Assembly: GCF_000346485.2 (NCBI RefSeq)
Contig: NZ_KQ976354.1
Location: 5,183,805 to 5,247,804, forward strand
Source: Scytonema hofmannii PCC 7110
GTDB taxonomy: Bacteria; Cyanobacteriota; Cyanobacteriia; Cyanobacteriales; Nostocaceae
DNA length: 64,000 bases
Direction of reading: 5' to 3'
Part shown: positions 1-8,010 of the stretch, one piece after another
Layout of the letters: every line of letters starts with the position of its first letter
Position numbering within the stretch: position 1 is the first letter of the stretch
Made by a program: the position numbers and the translations under genes
Notes under the pieces: model-generated
Database searches by the model: none
Told to the model about the DNA's origin: nothing
What the model saw: the letters and a program-made list of their open reading frames with translations, nothing else

Positions 1-22
1 TTGAAAAAAAGTTTTATGCCTT

Positions 23-207
23 CTTCTTGAAAAAAAGTTGCCTGCCTTCTTCTTGAAAAAAAGTTGCCTGCCTTTCTTCTTGAAAAAAAGTTGCCTGCCT
101 TCTTCTTGAAAAAAAGTTGCCTGCCTTCTTCTTGAAAAAAAGTTGCCTGCCTTTCTTCTTGAAAAAAAGTTGCCTGCCTTTCTTCTTGAAAAAAAGTTGC
201 CTGCCTT
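23..207. repeat. 26-27 bp tandem repeat array
   Basis: About seven near-identical units of 26 or 27 bp follow each other, each with the core CTTGAAAAAAAGTTGCCTGC; a degenerate copy lies at 1-22. Units differ mainly by one extra T. Both strands stay open across the array because of the repeat, which creates meaningless repetitive reading frames. It lies downstream of the prfA stop and looks like a slippage-prone intergenic repeat. Confidence 0.9.
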
Positions 208-220
208 CTTCTTTATTTAA

Positions 221-240
221 AACGGGCGAGGACGCCCGTT
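221..240 (-). terminator. hairpin downstream of prfA, possible terminator
   Basis: AACGGGCG and CGCCCGTT form an 8-bp GC-rich stem with a 4-nt loop. Read on the minus strand it is followed by TTTTAAAT, so it could end the transcript that finishes with prfA about 100 bp upstream. The U-run is short, so termination is inferred. Confidence 0.45.
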
Positions 241-291
241 CCACAAGATCAGAAGTTTCACAAGATCAGAAGTTCCACAAGATCAGAAAAT
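241..291. repeat. three 17-bp direct repeats
   Basis: Three consecutive copies of CCACAAGATCAGAAGTT (units start at 241, 258 and 275; the last diverges at its end). They lie in the prfA 3' spacer next to the hairpin. No coding potential is seen. Confidence 0.85.
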
Positions 292-337
292 ACTGTGGTG
301 CGATCGCTGGAATTTTTAAATTCCTAGCCCCTAGCCC

Positions 338-1432
338 CTAGTTAGTAGCAGAGGCAAGTTCCGCTAAACGTTCTTGCTGATCTTGAGAGATACAAGCTTG
401 AATAACGTGTTCAATTTCACCCTCTAGGAGTGTACTGAGTGGGTAGTTTTCACCCAATCGGTGGTCGGTGACACGGTTATCTTTATAGTTGTACGTGCGG
501 ATTTTTTCAGAACGCGAACCAGTTCCTACTTGGCTTCGCCGCATGGAAGTGACAGCTTCTTGCTGTTCGCGTAACTTCATTTCATACAGCTTTGCTCTGA
601 GGATCTGCAATGCCCGTTCTTTGTTTTGTAACTGGCTGCGTTCTTCCGTACAGAAAATACGGATACCAGTAGGTTTGTGGAACAAATCAACAGCTGTTTC
701 CACTTTGTTGACGTTTTGTCCACCTGCACCGCCAGATCGAGCCGTCGTTAATTCAATTTCCTTGGGATCGATGTGGATTTCTACATCATCCACCTCTGGC
801 ATAACTGCCACAGTAGCGGTAGAGGTATGAACTCGTCCGCCAGCTTCCGTAACTGGTACACGCTGTACGCGATGTACGCCAGCTTCAAATTTTAGTTTGC
901 TGTAAACGCTATCACCCTGAATTTCTAAAATAGCTTCTTTGAAACCGCCCATTTCTGCCAAAGATTCACTGAGCATTTTTACGCGCCAACCTTGGCTATC
1001 AGCATAGCGTGAGTACAAACGTACTAAATCTCCAGCCCAAATACTGGCTTCATCACCACCAGTACCCGCACGAATTTCCAACATAATGTTTTTGTCATCA
1101 TTTGGATCGCGGGGTAGCAGCAATATTTTTAGGCGATTTTCTAATTCTTCTATTTTCTGCTCGAGTTCATTTACTTCCAAAGCTGCCATTTGCTGCATCT
1201 CTGGATCGCCGTGAGCTTCTTTTAACACCTGACGCGCCCCTATTAAATCTTCCTGCGCTTTTTTCCAGGTATCGTAAGTGTCTACAACTTCTTCTAACGT
1301 GGAGCGTGCCTTTGCGATCTTTTGATACTCATCAGGGTTTTTAGCAGTATCGGGGTCGGCTAGGCGACGAGTCAATTCATTAAAGGTTTGTTCAACTGAC
1401 TTGAGTTTCTCCAGAAGATATATTTCAGCCAT
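338..1432 (-). CDS. prfA: Peptide chain release factor 1
   Basis: Class I release factor that reads UAA and UAG and triggers peptidyl-tRNA hydrolysis on the ribosome. In the 364-residue product the tripeptide codon-recognition element is PVT at about 193-195, and the universal catalytic GGQ is at about 237-239 inside [17 protein letters not shown] start at the ATG giving [10 protein letters not shown], the conserved cyanobacterial start. A GTG five codons upstream lies directly against the AAGGAG, too close to use it. It is the last gene of the long minus-strand ribosomal cluster, after rpmE, and is followed by a hairpin and tandem repeats. Confidence 0.97.
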   Translation of the reverse strand: MAEIYLLEKLKSVEQTFNELTRRLADPDTAKNPDEYQKIAKARSTLEEVVDTYDTWKKAQEDLIGARQVLKEAHGDPEMQQMAALEVNELEQKIEELENRLKILLLPRDPNDDKNIMLEIRAGTGGDEASIWAGDLVRLYSRYADSQGWRVKMLSESLAEMGGFKEAILEIQGDSVYSKLKFEAGVHRVQRVPVTEAGGRVHTSTATVAVMPEVDDVEIHIDPKEIELTTARSGGAGGQNVNKVETAVDLFHKPTGIRIFCTEERSQLQNKERALQILRAKLYEMKLREQQEAVTSMRRSQVGTGSRSEKIRTYNYKDNRVTDHRLGENYPLSTLLEGEIEHVIQACISQDQQERLAELASATN

Positions 1433-1539
1433 GACGGGTTCAGTCACTCCTTAAAAAAATAGCAAATTGGCTTGAGCATTAGATACGACAAATCGACCCA
1501 GCCGATGCAGGGTCGTCGTTAAAAGCTAAAGCCAGCCCG

Positions 1540-1779
1540 CTACTTTTTACGTTTACTGCTGGTGGTTTGACCTTCCATCATGCCGTACTTCCTCATGAAG
1601 CGCTCTACGCGACCTTCGGTGTCTATAATCTTCTGCGTTCCTGTGTAGAAAGGGTGGTTTCCAGACCAAACATCTACGTGCAATTCAGGCTTAGCAGCGC
1701 CTACAGTCATAACAAGTTGACCGTTGCAGTAAACTTTGGCTTCAGGATACCACTGAGGATGAATACCTTTTTTAGCCAT
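1540..1779 (-). CDS. rpmE: Ribosomal protein bL31
   Basis: Large-subunit protein of 79 residues, recognised by the start MAKKGIHPQWYPEAK and by GNHPFYTG followed by TQKIIDTEGRVERF. Zinc-binding L31 proteins carry four cysteines. Only one cysteine is present here, and the second pair is replaced by WSGN, so this is the zinc-free (C-minus) form. The C-terminus is lysine-rich (SSKRKK). It lies between rpsI and prfA as in other cyanobacteria. Start: ATG with AGAGAA just upstream. Confidence 0.96.
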   Translation of the reverse strand: MAKKGIHPQWYPEAKVYCNGQLVMTVGAAKPELHVDVWSGNHPFYTGTQKIIDTEGRVERFMRKYGMMEGQTTSSKRKK

Positions 1780-1823
1780 TTTCTCTTCCGTGGTTGATGT
1801 CTATGATAATATTATAACTTTTT

Positions 1824-1902
1824 GGGGATTGGGCATGGGGCATGGAGCATAGGGCATTGTCAAAGCTATTAAATTCCCCATTGCCCATTGCCCATTGCCC
1901 AT
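1824..1902. repeat. GGGCAT/CCCATTG inverted repeat spacer
   Basis: Copies of GGGCATGG on the left are answered by CCCATTGCCCATTG on the right, around a core ATTGTCAAAGCTATT. The spacer between rpsI and rpmE can thus fold into a long hairpin. A second member with the same core is at 7353-7452, so this is a dispersed repeat family. Confidence 0.8.
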
Positions 1903-1903
1903 C

Positions 1904-2320
1904 TTATCGCTTCGAGTACTGAGGTGCTTTGCGAGCTTTATGCAAACCGTACTTTTTGCGTTCTTTAGCGCGTGGGTCACGAGTCAGATACCCTTCGCTT
2001 TTCAAAGGTGAACGGTTATCGGGATCGAGTTGGCACAGCGCACGAGCAACTCCCAAGCGAACAGCATCTGACTGTCCGGTTAAGCCCCCGCCTTCAGCTT
2101 TCACTAGGATGTCATACTCGTTTTCCAAACCTAGAGTTTCTAGCGGTGCCTTGGCAACGGCAAGATAATTCGCATTGAACTGGAAATAAAGGTCTCCTGG
2201 TTTACCATTGACAATCATTTGTCCGGTACCGGGAACCAACCGAACTCGCGCTATTGCGGATTTTCGACGACCAGTACCCCAATACATGGCACGACCGCTG
2301 TTGGTGTCTGTTGCTTGCAT
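1904..2320 (-). CDS. rpsI: Ribosomal protein uS9
   Basis: Small-subunit protein of 138 residues whose basic C-terminal tail reaches the P-site tRNA; the tail here ends [11 protein letters not shown], the conserved SKR terminus. The N-terminal [14 protein letters not shown] and the [11 protein letters not shown] segment are diagnostic. It follows rplM by 5 bp, the standard L13-S9 pair, so the two are surely co-transcribed and probably translationally linked. ATG start with the residues [17 protein letters not shown]. Confidence 0.98.
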   Translation of the reverse strand: MQATDTNSGRAMYWGTGRRKSAIARVRLVPGTGQMIVNGKPGDLYFQFNANYLAVAKAPLETLGLENEYDILVKAEGGGLTGQSDAVRLGVARALCQLDPDNRSPLKSEGYLTRDPRAKERKKYGLHKARKAPQYSKR

Positions 2321-2325
2321 GAATC

Positions 2326-2778
2326 TTATTCTCCTGGAATTGTCTGAATTTTTAACTCTTTGGGTTGTTGTGCTGCATGGGGATGAGTTGGTCCGGCATA
2401 AACTTTCAGCTTGGTAAACAGCTGACGCCCCAAACTATTCTTGGGTAACATACCTTTAATAGCGTGTTCTACAATCCGTTCTGGCAAACGTTGTTGGAGC
2501 TTATCAAAGGTTTCGGTCTTCATACCACCCGGCCGACCAGAATGGCGGTGGTAAACTTTTTGACTGCGCTTTTTACCAGTAACGGCTACTTTCTCAGCAT
2601 TGATAACGATCACAAAGTCACCTGTATCCATGTGAGGAGTATATTCGGGTTTATTTTTTCCTCTAAGAATCATGGCGATTTCAGTAGCTAGGCGACCAAG
2701 GCGTTGGTCAGCCGCATCTACTACATACCAATTATGCTGAAGTGCTTTTATGGGAGGAAGGAACGTTTTGTTAGTCAT
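2326..2778 (-). CDS. rplM: Ribosomal protein uL13
   Basis: Early-assembly large-subunit protein of 150 residues. Conserved segments are [16 protein letters not shown] near residue 17, [12 protein letters not shown] around 53, and [11 protein letters not shown] before the C-terminal half with [12 protein letters not shown]. It is transcribed with rpsI. A GTTAGTT heptamer array sits directly before its start, so no clear Shine-Dalgarno is left within 15 bp of the ATG. Confidence 0.98.
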   Translation of the reverse strand: MTNKTFLPPIKALQHNWYVVDAADQRLGRLATEIAMILRGKNKPEYTPHMDTGDFVIVINAEKVAVTGKKRSQKVYHRHSGRPGGMKTETFDKLQQRLPERIVEHAIKGMLPKNSLGRQLFTKLKVYAGPTHPHAAQQPKELKIQTIPGE

Positions 2779-2846
2779 TTGTTAGTCATTTGTTAGTTGT
2801 TAGTTGTTAGTTGTTAGTTGTTAGTTGTTCTACTATCTACTAACCA
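2779..2846. repeat. GTTAGTT heptamer array, rplM-truA spacer
   Basis: About six units of GTTAGTT or GTCATTT type are followed by the complementary CTAACCACTAAC. The spacer transcript could fold back into a hairpin between truA and rplM. Confidence 0.8.
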
Positions 2847-3674
2847 CTAACTAAATACAAATTTTGGTTGAGTATCAAACCAAATTTCTGGAGGAAAGGG
2901 AAAATCTGGATAGCCCACTCGCAACAAACATAAACCTTGGGAAGGTGCAGCGTGTTTTACTTCTTCACGCCGTTCGTATTTCCATAGGTCAGTAAAGTTT
3001 TCTGGTGTCCGCTGTCCTGAACCTACTTGTACTAGCATCCCTACTAATAGCCTCACCATACCGTATAAAAATCCATTTGCCTGAATTTCTATGTGCAGAA
3101 ACGATCCATTGCGATAGCACTCCGCAGCTTGTATATCTACCCAGGAGTGCTTTCGTACTGAATTCGCTCGGTGAAAAGCAGCTAGGTGATGATGCCCAAT
3201 TAACGGTTTTAAAGCCGCTTGCATCAACGATTCATCCAAAGGGTCAATATAATAATGCCAACTCACGGCGCTGGCAAACAAGTTCGGTAATCCTTCAGTA
3301 TATAACGTATAACGATACCGTCGGTAGATGGCACTAAAGCGAGCGTGCCAACGGTCATTGACCTCTGCTGAAGCCCGAATCAATATATCGTTGGGCAAAT
3401 AACTGTTCAGGATAACTGCCCACTTGCAAGCTGGAATTGGACTGGTGACATTAAAGTGGGCAACTTGAGCAGCTGCATGAACTCCAGCATCAGTTCGCCC
3501 AGCACCATAAAGTGTTACTGGATAACCCAGTACAGTAGCGATCGCTTTTTCAATCTCTTCTTGAACGGTACGCTGTTGTTTTTGCCGTTGCCAGCCATGA
3601 AAATGAGTACCCAGGTATTGAATGACCAGGGCGACTCGATAAGTTCTTGGTTTAGGCTGCTGGCTGTCTAACAT
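2847..3674 (-). CDS. truA: tRNA pseudouridine(38-40) synthase TruA
   Basis: Converts uridines 38-40 of the tRNA anticodon stem-loop to pseudouridine. The catalytic aspartate lies in GAGRTDAGVHA (about residue 62), and the TruA fold is further marked by YLGTHFHGWQRQ near the N-terminus and by FLYGMVRLLVG. I start at ATG giving MLDSQQPK. An upstream ATG at 3695 comes from the ATGACAA repeat and adds seven repeat-encoded residues, but neither start has a strong ribosome-binding site. Location between rplQ and rplM is typical in cyanobacteria. Confidence 0.95.
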   Translation of the reverse strand: MLDSQQPKPRTYRVALVIQYLGTHFHGWQRQKQQRTVQEEIEKAIATVLGYPVTLYGAGRTDAGVHAAAQVAHFNVTSPIPACKWAVILNSYLPNDILIRASAEVNDRWHARFSAIYRRYRYTLYTEGLPNLFASAVSWHYYIDPLDESLMQAALKPLIGHHHLAAFHRANSVRKHSWVDIQAAECYRNGSFLHIEIQANGFLYGMVRLLVGMLVQVGSGQRTPENFTDLWKYERREEVKHAAPSQGLCLLRVGYPDFPFPPEIWFDTQPKFVFS

Positions 3675-3753
3675 AAGGATGTTGTCATTTGTCATTTGTC
3701 ATTTGTATTAAAGATTAATAACTAATGACTAATGACCAATGACCAATGACAAA
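3675..3753. repeat. ATGACCA/TCATTTG heptamer repeats, truA-rplQ spacer
   Basis: Three TCATTTG units followed, after about 20 bp, by five ATGACTA/ATGACCA units that are partly complementary. The array supplies a spurious upstream ATG for truA. Confidence 0.75.
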
Positions 3754-4104
3754 TTAAACCAATTCAATGATTGCCATTTGAGCATTATCACCCCGACGAG
3801 GTACGGTATGTAGAATTCGGGTGTAACCACCTTGACGATTGGCATACCGAGTGGGGACTTGTTCAAACAAAGCACGAACTAATTCCTTGTCATATATATA
3901 ACCAAGGGCTTGACGGCGTGCTGATAGGGAACCATCTTTAGCTAGGGTAATCATTTTGTCAACTTCAGCACGTAATACCTTAGCTCGGATTAAGGTGGTT
4001 GTGATTCGTCCGTGACGGATCAGTTCGGTAGTCAGCGATCGCAACAAAGCACGACGCTGATCGGCTGGTTTGCTAAGTTGTTTAACTCGACAACGATGAC
4101 GCAT
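3754..4104 (-). CDS. rplQ: Ribosomal protein bL17
   Basis: Large-subunit protein of 116 residues near the peptide exit tunnel. Recognised by [24 protein letters not shown] and the C-terminal [14 protein letters not shown]. Follows rpoA, the invariant end of the alpha operon. The N-terminal residues are encoded directly after a TTAGTGG repeat array. Confidence 0.98.
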   Translation of the reverse strand: MRHRCRVKQLSKPADQRRALLRSLTTELIRHGRITTTLIRAKVLRAEVDKMITLAKDGSLSARRQALGYIYDKELVRALFEQVPTRYANRQGGYTRILHTVPRRGDNAQMAIIELV

Positions 4105-4194
4105 AATCTTTGTTCGTGGTTAGTGGTTAGGGTTAGTAGTTAGTGGTTAGTGGTTCTATTACTAATAACAAATAACCACTAACCATTAGCCAAT
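4105..4194. repeat. TTAGTGG heptamer array, rplQ-rpoA spacer
   Basis: Five or more GGTTAGT-type units followed by AACCACTAACCATTA in the opposite sense, so the arms can pair. It fills the whole spacer between rpoA and rplQ. Confidence 0.8.
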
Positions 4195-5142
4195 TTAAGG
4201 ATGTTTTGAAGCTCTTTCAGTTGGTAAGGTAATACCCAAGCGTCGCTGTAGGGCTTCAACCACCTCTTCAGCAGACTTTTGACCAAAGTTTTTGATTTCT
4301 AATAGGTCTTCTTGAGTGTAATCTAGTAAGTCGGCAACAGAGTTAACCTGTGCTCGCTTGAGACAGTTATAAGCTCGTACTGAAAGTTGTAACTCTTCAA
4401 TAGGAATTTGAGCGGTGGGATCGTCTGGAATATCAGTAGCTGTGTCTGTAGGTTCCAGCGAAATATCTTTTAATGGATTGAATAGCTCTACCAAAATACC
4501 TGCAGCGCCTGAAAGTGCCTCTTGTGGAGTCAGACTGCCGTTTGTACATACTTCTATCAACAAACGGTCTTTTGGTATCCCATTATCTCCACGAGTTTCT
4601 TCTACGCTGTAATTAACTTTTCGCACTGGCATAAATATTGAATCGATTTGAAGAAAGTCCAAAGATGTAGCTTCTTCACGACCCCTCTCGACAGTGCGAT
4701 ATCCCTTACCTCTTTCAATCCGAAATTCCATTTCCAACTTCCCACCTTCCGCAACCGTAGCCACGTACTGAGTGGGATCGATCACTTCTACTTCACTGGG
4801 TAAATCAAAGTGTGCTACTGTGACTGTTGCCGGACCTGTAACAAGTACTCGACCAATCTGGGGTTGAGATGAATAGCTTTTGAGGACGACTTCCTTCATT
4901 TTCATGAGGATTTCCAAAACATCTTCCCGCACACCCGGAACGGTAGCAAACTCGTGTGAAACGCCTGCAATTCTTACTGCTGTTACTGCTGTACCTTCTA
5001 AATTAGAAAGCAAAACCCTTCTCAAGGCATTACCAACTGTAGTTCCTTGACCCCTTTCTAGGGGTTCTAAGACAAATCTACTGGCTTGACCTCTATTTTC
5101 TTCAGTATTAGATTCTACACATTCAATTTGAAATTGTGCCAC
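4195..5142 (-). CDS. rpoA: RNA polymerase alpha subunit
   Basis: Alpha subunit (315 residues) that dimerises to nucleate RNA polymerase; its C-terminal domain contacts UP elements and activators. The N-terminal domain carries LERGQGTTVGNALRRVLLSN. The C-terminal domain carries LKRAQVNSVADLLDYTQEDL and IKNFGQKSAEEV. I place the start at GTG (5142-5140), giving VAQFQIECVESNTEENRG as in other cyanobacteria, because GGGAGG (5150-5155) lies exactly 7 nt upstream. Fifteen extra in-frame codons upstream are not conserved. It lies between rpsK and rplQ. Confidence 0.97.
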   Translation of the reverse strand: MAQFQIECVESNTEENRGQASRFVLEPLERGQGTTVGNALRRVLLSNLEGTAVTAVRIAGVSHEFATVPGVREDVLEILMKMKEVVLKSYSSQPQIGRVLVTGPATVTVAHFDLPSEVEVIDPTQYVATVAEGGKLEMEFRIERGKGYRTVERGREEATSLDFLQIDSIFMPVRKVNYSVEETRGDNGIPKDRLLIEVCTNGSLTPQEALSGAAGILVELFNPLKDISLEPTDTATDIPDDPTAQIPIEELQLSVRAYNCLKRAQVNSVADLLDYTQEDLLEIKNFGQKSAEEVVEALQRRLGITLPTERASKHP

Positions 5143-5149
5143 GGAGTAG

Positions 5150-5155
5150 CCTCCC
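5150..5155 (-). promoter_or_regulatory. Shine-Dalgarno that sets the rpoA start
   Basis: GGGAGG on the minus strand, 7 nt before the GTG at 5142. Its presence decides in favour of the shorter RpoA rather than the ATG at 5187. Confidence 0.8.
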
Positions 5156-5420
5156 TTATTGTCGAGTCCTGTAAGAGGGGCAATCAAATTGCCTCCACAA
5201 ACACTTGGTTGTAGCGGAAATTTTCTTCACCAGTGTTTAAGGGCGGACAGGTACGTTCTAAACGTCTGCCTTCCCAAATTTATTTTTTGCCTTATAGCTA
5301 TGGTGAAATTTTGAGACTTCCAAATAGCTAACAGACAGCAGTCATATGTCGTTTACTATATTGCCGCTTTGAGTTCGCACCGCAGTGCTAGCTCAAAACC
5401 CATGACTCTCGCACCACAAG

Positions 5421-5448
5421 AGCGATGACCACTTAAGTGGTCATCGCT
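5421..5448. repeat. 28-bp perfect palindrome after rpsK
   Basis: Two 14-bp arms, AGCGATGACCACTT and AAGTGGTCATCGCT, abut with no loop one base after the rpsK stop codon. On the minus strand no U-run follows, so it is more likely a processing or stability hairpin or an attenuator than a strong terminator. The 270 bp between it and rpoA hold no gene and could carry an rpoA-proximal promoter. Confidence 0.85.
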
Positions 5449-5449
5449 T

Positions 5450-5848
5450 TTACACGCGGCGACGCTTGGGCGGACGGCAACCATTGTGAGGAATTGGAGT
5501 AATATCTCGAATGAGAGTAATTTCCAGCCCTGCTCCTTGAAGTGCTCTGATAGCTGTTTCTCTACCTGCTCCCGGACCGCTGACCATTACCTCTATCTGG
5601 CGCATTCCCTGATCGATAGCTCGGCGTGCTGCACTTTCTGCTGCTGTTTGTGCGGCAAAGGGAGTTCCCTTTTTAGCTCCTTTGAAGCCACTAGATCCAG
5701 CACTTGCCCATGACACAACATCTCCGTTTGAGTCGGTAATGGTGACAATGCTATTGTTAAAGGTAGACTGGATGTAAGCAACCCCATTTGGGACATTACG
5801 TTTTTGCTTCTTGCTACCTGATTTTTTGTTACTTTGTTGTCGCGCCAT
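5450..5848 (-). CDS. rpsK: Ribosomal protein uS11
   Basis: Small-subunit platform protein (132 residues) near the E site. Signature segments are [18 protein letters not shown], the [19 protein letters not shown] stretch, and the C-terminal [18 protein letters not shown]. The basic, glutamine-rich N-terminal 18 residues are usual for cyanobacteria. Follows rpsM by 48 bp. It is separated from rpoA by an unusually long spacer (about 300 bp) containing a perfect palindrome. Confidence 0.98.
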   Translation of the reverse strand: MARQQSNKKSGSKKQKRNVPNGVAYIQSTFNNSIVTITDSNGDVVSWASAGSSGFKGAKKGTPFAAQTAAESAARRAIDQGMRQIEVMVSGPGAGRETAIRALQGAGLEITLIRDITPIPHNGCRPPKRRRV

Positions 5849-5896
5849 ATCGCTGTGATTTTTCGTAAATTGCTGTAGATAAGCGTTAGTAAAGAA

Positions 5897-6277
5897 TTAC
5901 TTAGCTGGGGCCTTTTTCTTACCCGCCACTGTCTGCCTTCTCCCCCGACGAGTTCTGGCATTAGTACGAGTTCTTTGTCCTCTGACTGGTAAGCCCATAC
6001 GATGGCGACGCCCCCTATATGTACCGATATCAACCAGGCGCTTGATATTCATCGCTTCCCAGCGCCTTAAATCACCCTCTACTTGATAGTTACTTTCTAT
6101 CTCGCCTCTTAGGGCTGCTATATCAGCATCACTTAGCTCCTTTACACGGGTGTCGGGGTTAACACCTGTTGTTGCTAAAATCTCTTTGGAACGAGATAAT
6201 CCAATTCCGTAAATATAGGTTAGACCTATCTCAACACGCTTGTCTCGTGGAAGGTCTACTCCGGCAATACGTGCCAC
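5897..6277 (-). CDS. rpsM: Ribosomal protein uS13
   Basis: Small-subunit head protein (126 residues) that contacts the P-site tRNA and the large subunit. Recognised by [21 protein letters not shown] at the start, [11 protein letters not shown], and the arginine-rich [20 protein letters not shown] tail. Second gene after rpmJ in the alpha segment. Confidence 0.98.
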   Translation of the reverse strand: MARIAGVDLPRDKRVEIGLTYIYGIGLSRSKEILATTGVNPDTRVKELSDADIAALRGEIESNYQVEGDLRRWEAMNIKRLVDIGTYRGRRHRMGLPVRGQRTRTNARTRRGRRQTVAGKKKAPAK

Positions 6278-6413
6278 AATTGTCTCCCTCTTTGTCAGTT
6301 ATCAATTACTTAGTTATTTACTTAACAGTTACCCAGTACCAGTATATTGTTTACTTATCAGTCATCAATACTCAGTTACTAATTCACAGTTACCCAGTGT
6401 AAGCAAATTATTT

Positions 6414-6490
6414 ACTGGTCACTGGTCACTGGTCACTGGTCACTGGTCACTGGTCACTGGTCACTGGTCACTGGTCACTGGTCACTGGTC
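6414..6490. repeat. ACTGGTC heptamer, 11 exact copies
   Basis: Eleven perfect head-to-tail copies of ACTGGTC between rpmJ and rpsM. The same heptamer recurs near 23640, and its complement at 55905 and 63230. Exact copies suggest recent expansion by slippage. Confidence 0.95.
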
Positions 6491-6495
6491 AGGTT

Positions 6496-6609
6496 TTACC
6501 CTTGACGTTGCTTGTGCTTGGGGTTGGAACAAATCACCATGACGCGACCACGACGTCTAATCACGGTGCATTTTTCACAAATCTTCTTAACTGATGCTCT
6601 GACTTTCAT
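6496..6609 (-). CDS. rpmJ: Ribosomal protein bL36
   Basis: A 37-residue large-subunit protein: starts [14 protein letters not shown] and ends HKQRQG. The zinc ligands C-x2-C ... C ... H ([12 protein letters not shown]) are intact, so it is the zinc-binding form. It lies just upstream of the ACTGGTC array and rpsM, its standard place. Confidence 0.95.
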   Translation of the reverse strand: MKVRASVKKICEKCTVIRRRGRVMVICSNPKHKQRQG

Positions 6610-6983
6610 GTTGCTTATTTTGACTCCAAATAGAAAATTATAACATATAATGGGAATTTATGCTGTGAGATACATCTAAAACCCAATTTTTCTGTTTGTG
6701 GTAATATTTTCTACAAGTGTTAGGTTTTTCACTCAAGAGTAGATTTTACCTTTGGTGAACTTGTGTTGCCACTTCACTTGACATGAGCGATCGCTTCTTA
6801 AAATTTTTAGAAAACTCAGGTAGCCTCTCGTTGGGATATAGCCTAAAATATGGGAAGTATTTTCAGATTTATCCCGAAAACTGTCACTTCGGTAGGGCAA
6901 CAATCACAGTGGTTCCAACAAAAATCGCATCTCGGTCAATAAATCAACTGAAATTATCCAAGCGCAAAAATTGTTTGTTCGGT
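6610..6983. other. infA-rpmJ spacer with possible rpmJ promoter
   Basis: A 374-bp spacer with no convincing gene. On the minus strand a TATAAT hexamer lies at 6642-6637, about 28 nt before the rpmJ start. I saw no clear -35 element. The gap length suggests the rpmJ-rpsM-rpsK unit may have its own promoter. A plus-strand frame here is low-complexity and unsupported. Confidence 0.4.
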
Positions 6984-7208
6984 CTACTTCTTCCGAAGTC
7001 GATAAGTGATTCTACCTTTTGTCAGATCGTAAGGAGTTAACTCCACCTTGACGCGATCGCCGGGTAATATTTTGATATAGTTACGGCGGATCTTGCCAGA
7101 AATGTGGGCAAGGACGTTAAATCCGTTATCGAGGTCTACACGGAACATGGCGTTAGGAAGGGACTCGGTAACTGTACCTTCCATTTCAATTAGGTCTTGT
7201 TTAGACAA
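6984..7208 (-). CDS. infA: Translation initiation factor IF-1
   Basis: Single OB-fold protein (74 residues) that blocks the A site during initiation. Recognised by [40 protein letters not shown] and [10 protein letters not shown]. Position between adk and rpmJ is the conserved one. Spacers on both sides are long (244 and 374 bp), which sets this gene somewhat apart from the spc operon. Confidence 0.97.
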
Positions 7209-7352
7209 GTTTTTTCCTCAACTCAACAGTCTCCTTTTCAGTTTTTCAAACGCAGCTAGGGTAGCTCTAGTGTGCAGAAGAACATATTTTGGAGAATATA
7301 TCAACAGTTCATTAATATATCTTATCCAAGATTTACACACATTTGCTTGCTA

Positions 7353-7452
7353 GGAGATTGGGAATTGGGAATTGGGCATCGGGAATTAGGCATTGTAAAA
7401 GCTATTCAATACCCCATTGCTCCATGCTCATTGCCCCATGCCCATTGCCCAT
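7353..7452. repeat. GGGAATT/CCCATTG inverted repeat spacer
   Basis: Left half of GGGAATT/GGGCAT units, core ATTGTAAAAGCTATTC, right half CCCATTG/CCCATGC units. Same family and core as 1824-1902. It ends one base before the adk stop codon and could act as a 3' hairpin for the spc transcript. Confidence 0.8.
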
Positions 7453-8010
7453 TTACGAAACAACGATTTTTTTCAAATCAGCAGTGACTTCTTCTGGGGA
7501 CTGATTGCCATTGACACAGAGCAGGAGATTGCGATCGCTGTAAAAATCAATTAAAGGAGCTGTTTCGGAACGATAGACCTCCAAACGGTGACGAATCACT
7601 TCTTCTGTGTCATCGTTTCTGCCCCGTTCCAGCAATCGGGAAATCACGATATCATCTGGGACTTCCAGATTGATTACCCTTTCTCCTCCTTGCTGGTGGA
7701 GTTTTTGTAGCAATTGCTCCAAGAAAACAGCTTGATTAACAGTACGGGGAAAGCCATCAAGAATCCAACCAGATTGAGCATCTGGTTTGCCAAGACGTTC
7801 CTCAATCAGATCCTCAATAAGTTTATCGGGAACCAAGTCCCCCTTATCTAGATAACTTTGAGCTTTTACACCCAAAGGAGTTTGGTCTTTAACTGCTTGA
7901 CGTAATATTTCACCCGTAGAAATATGGGGCAGATCGCAATCCTGAGCTAAATTTTTCGCTTGAGTTCCTTTTCCAGCTCCTGGCGGTCCCAAGAAGATTA
8001 ATCGCGTCAC
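7453..8010 (-). CDS. adk: Adenylate kinase
   Basis: Catalyses ATP + AMP to 2 ADP in the cytoplasm. P-loop GPPGAGKG at residues 8-15, the AMP-site DGFPRTVNQA at about 86-95, and RLLERGRNDDTEEVIRHR with a short lid lacking zinc cysteines. At 185 residues it is the short type. The GTG start overlaps the secY TAG by one base (TAGTG), which implies translational coupling. End of the S10-spc run. Confidence 0.97.
   Translation of the reverse strand: MTRLIFLGPPGAGKGTQAKNLAQDCDLPHISTGEILRQAVKDQTPLGVKAQSYLDKGDLVPDKLIEDLIEERLGKPDAQSGWILDGFPRTVNQAVFLEQLLQKLHQQGGERVINLEVPDDIVISRLLERGRNDDTEEVIRHRLEVYRSETAPLIDFYSDRNLLLCVNGNQSPEEVTADLKKIVVS

Noticed and set aside
14-341. Open frames on both strands of the 26-27 bp array
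   Set aside because: They encode only the repeat (for example RRQLFFKKKG-like text on one strand, CLPFFLKKS on the other) and have no ribosome-binding site or family.
4195-5187. Longer RpoA starting at the ATG at 5187
   Set aside because: The first 15 residues are not conserved and the GTG at 5142 has a GGGAGG exactly 7 nt upstream.
6414-6490. ACTGGTC array as a CRISPR array
   Set aside because: Units are contiguous 7-mers with no spacers; it is a simple tandem repeat. No CRISPR array was found in the window.
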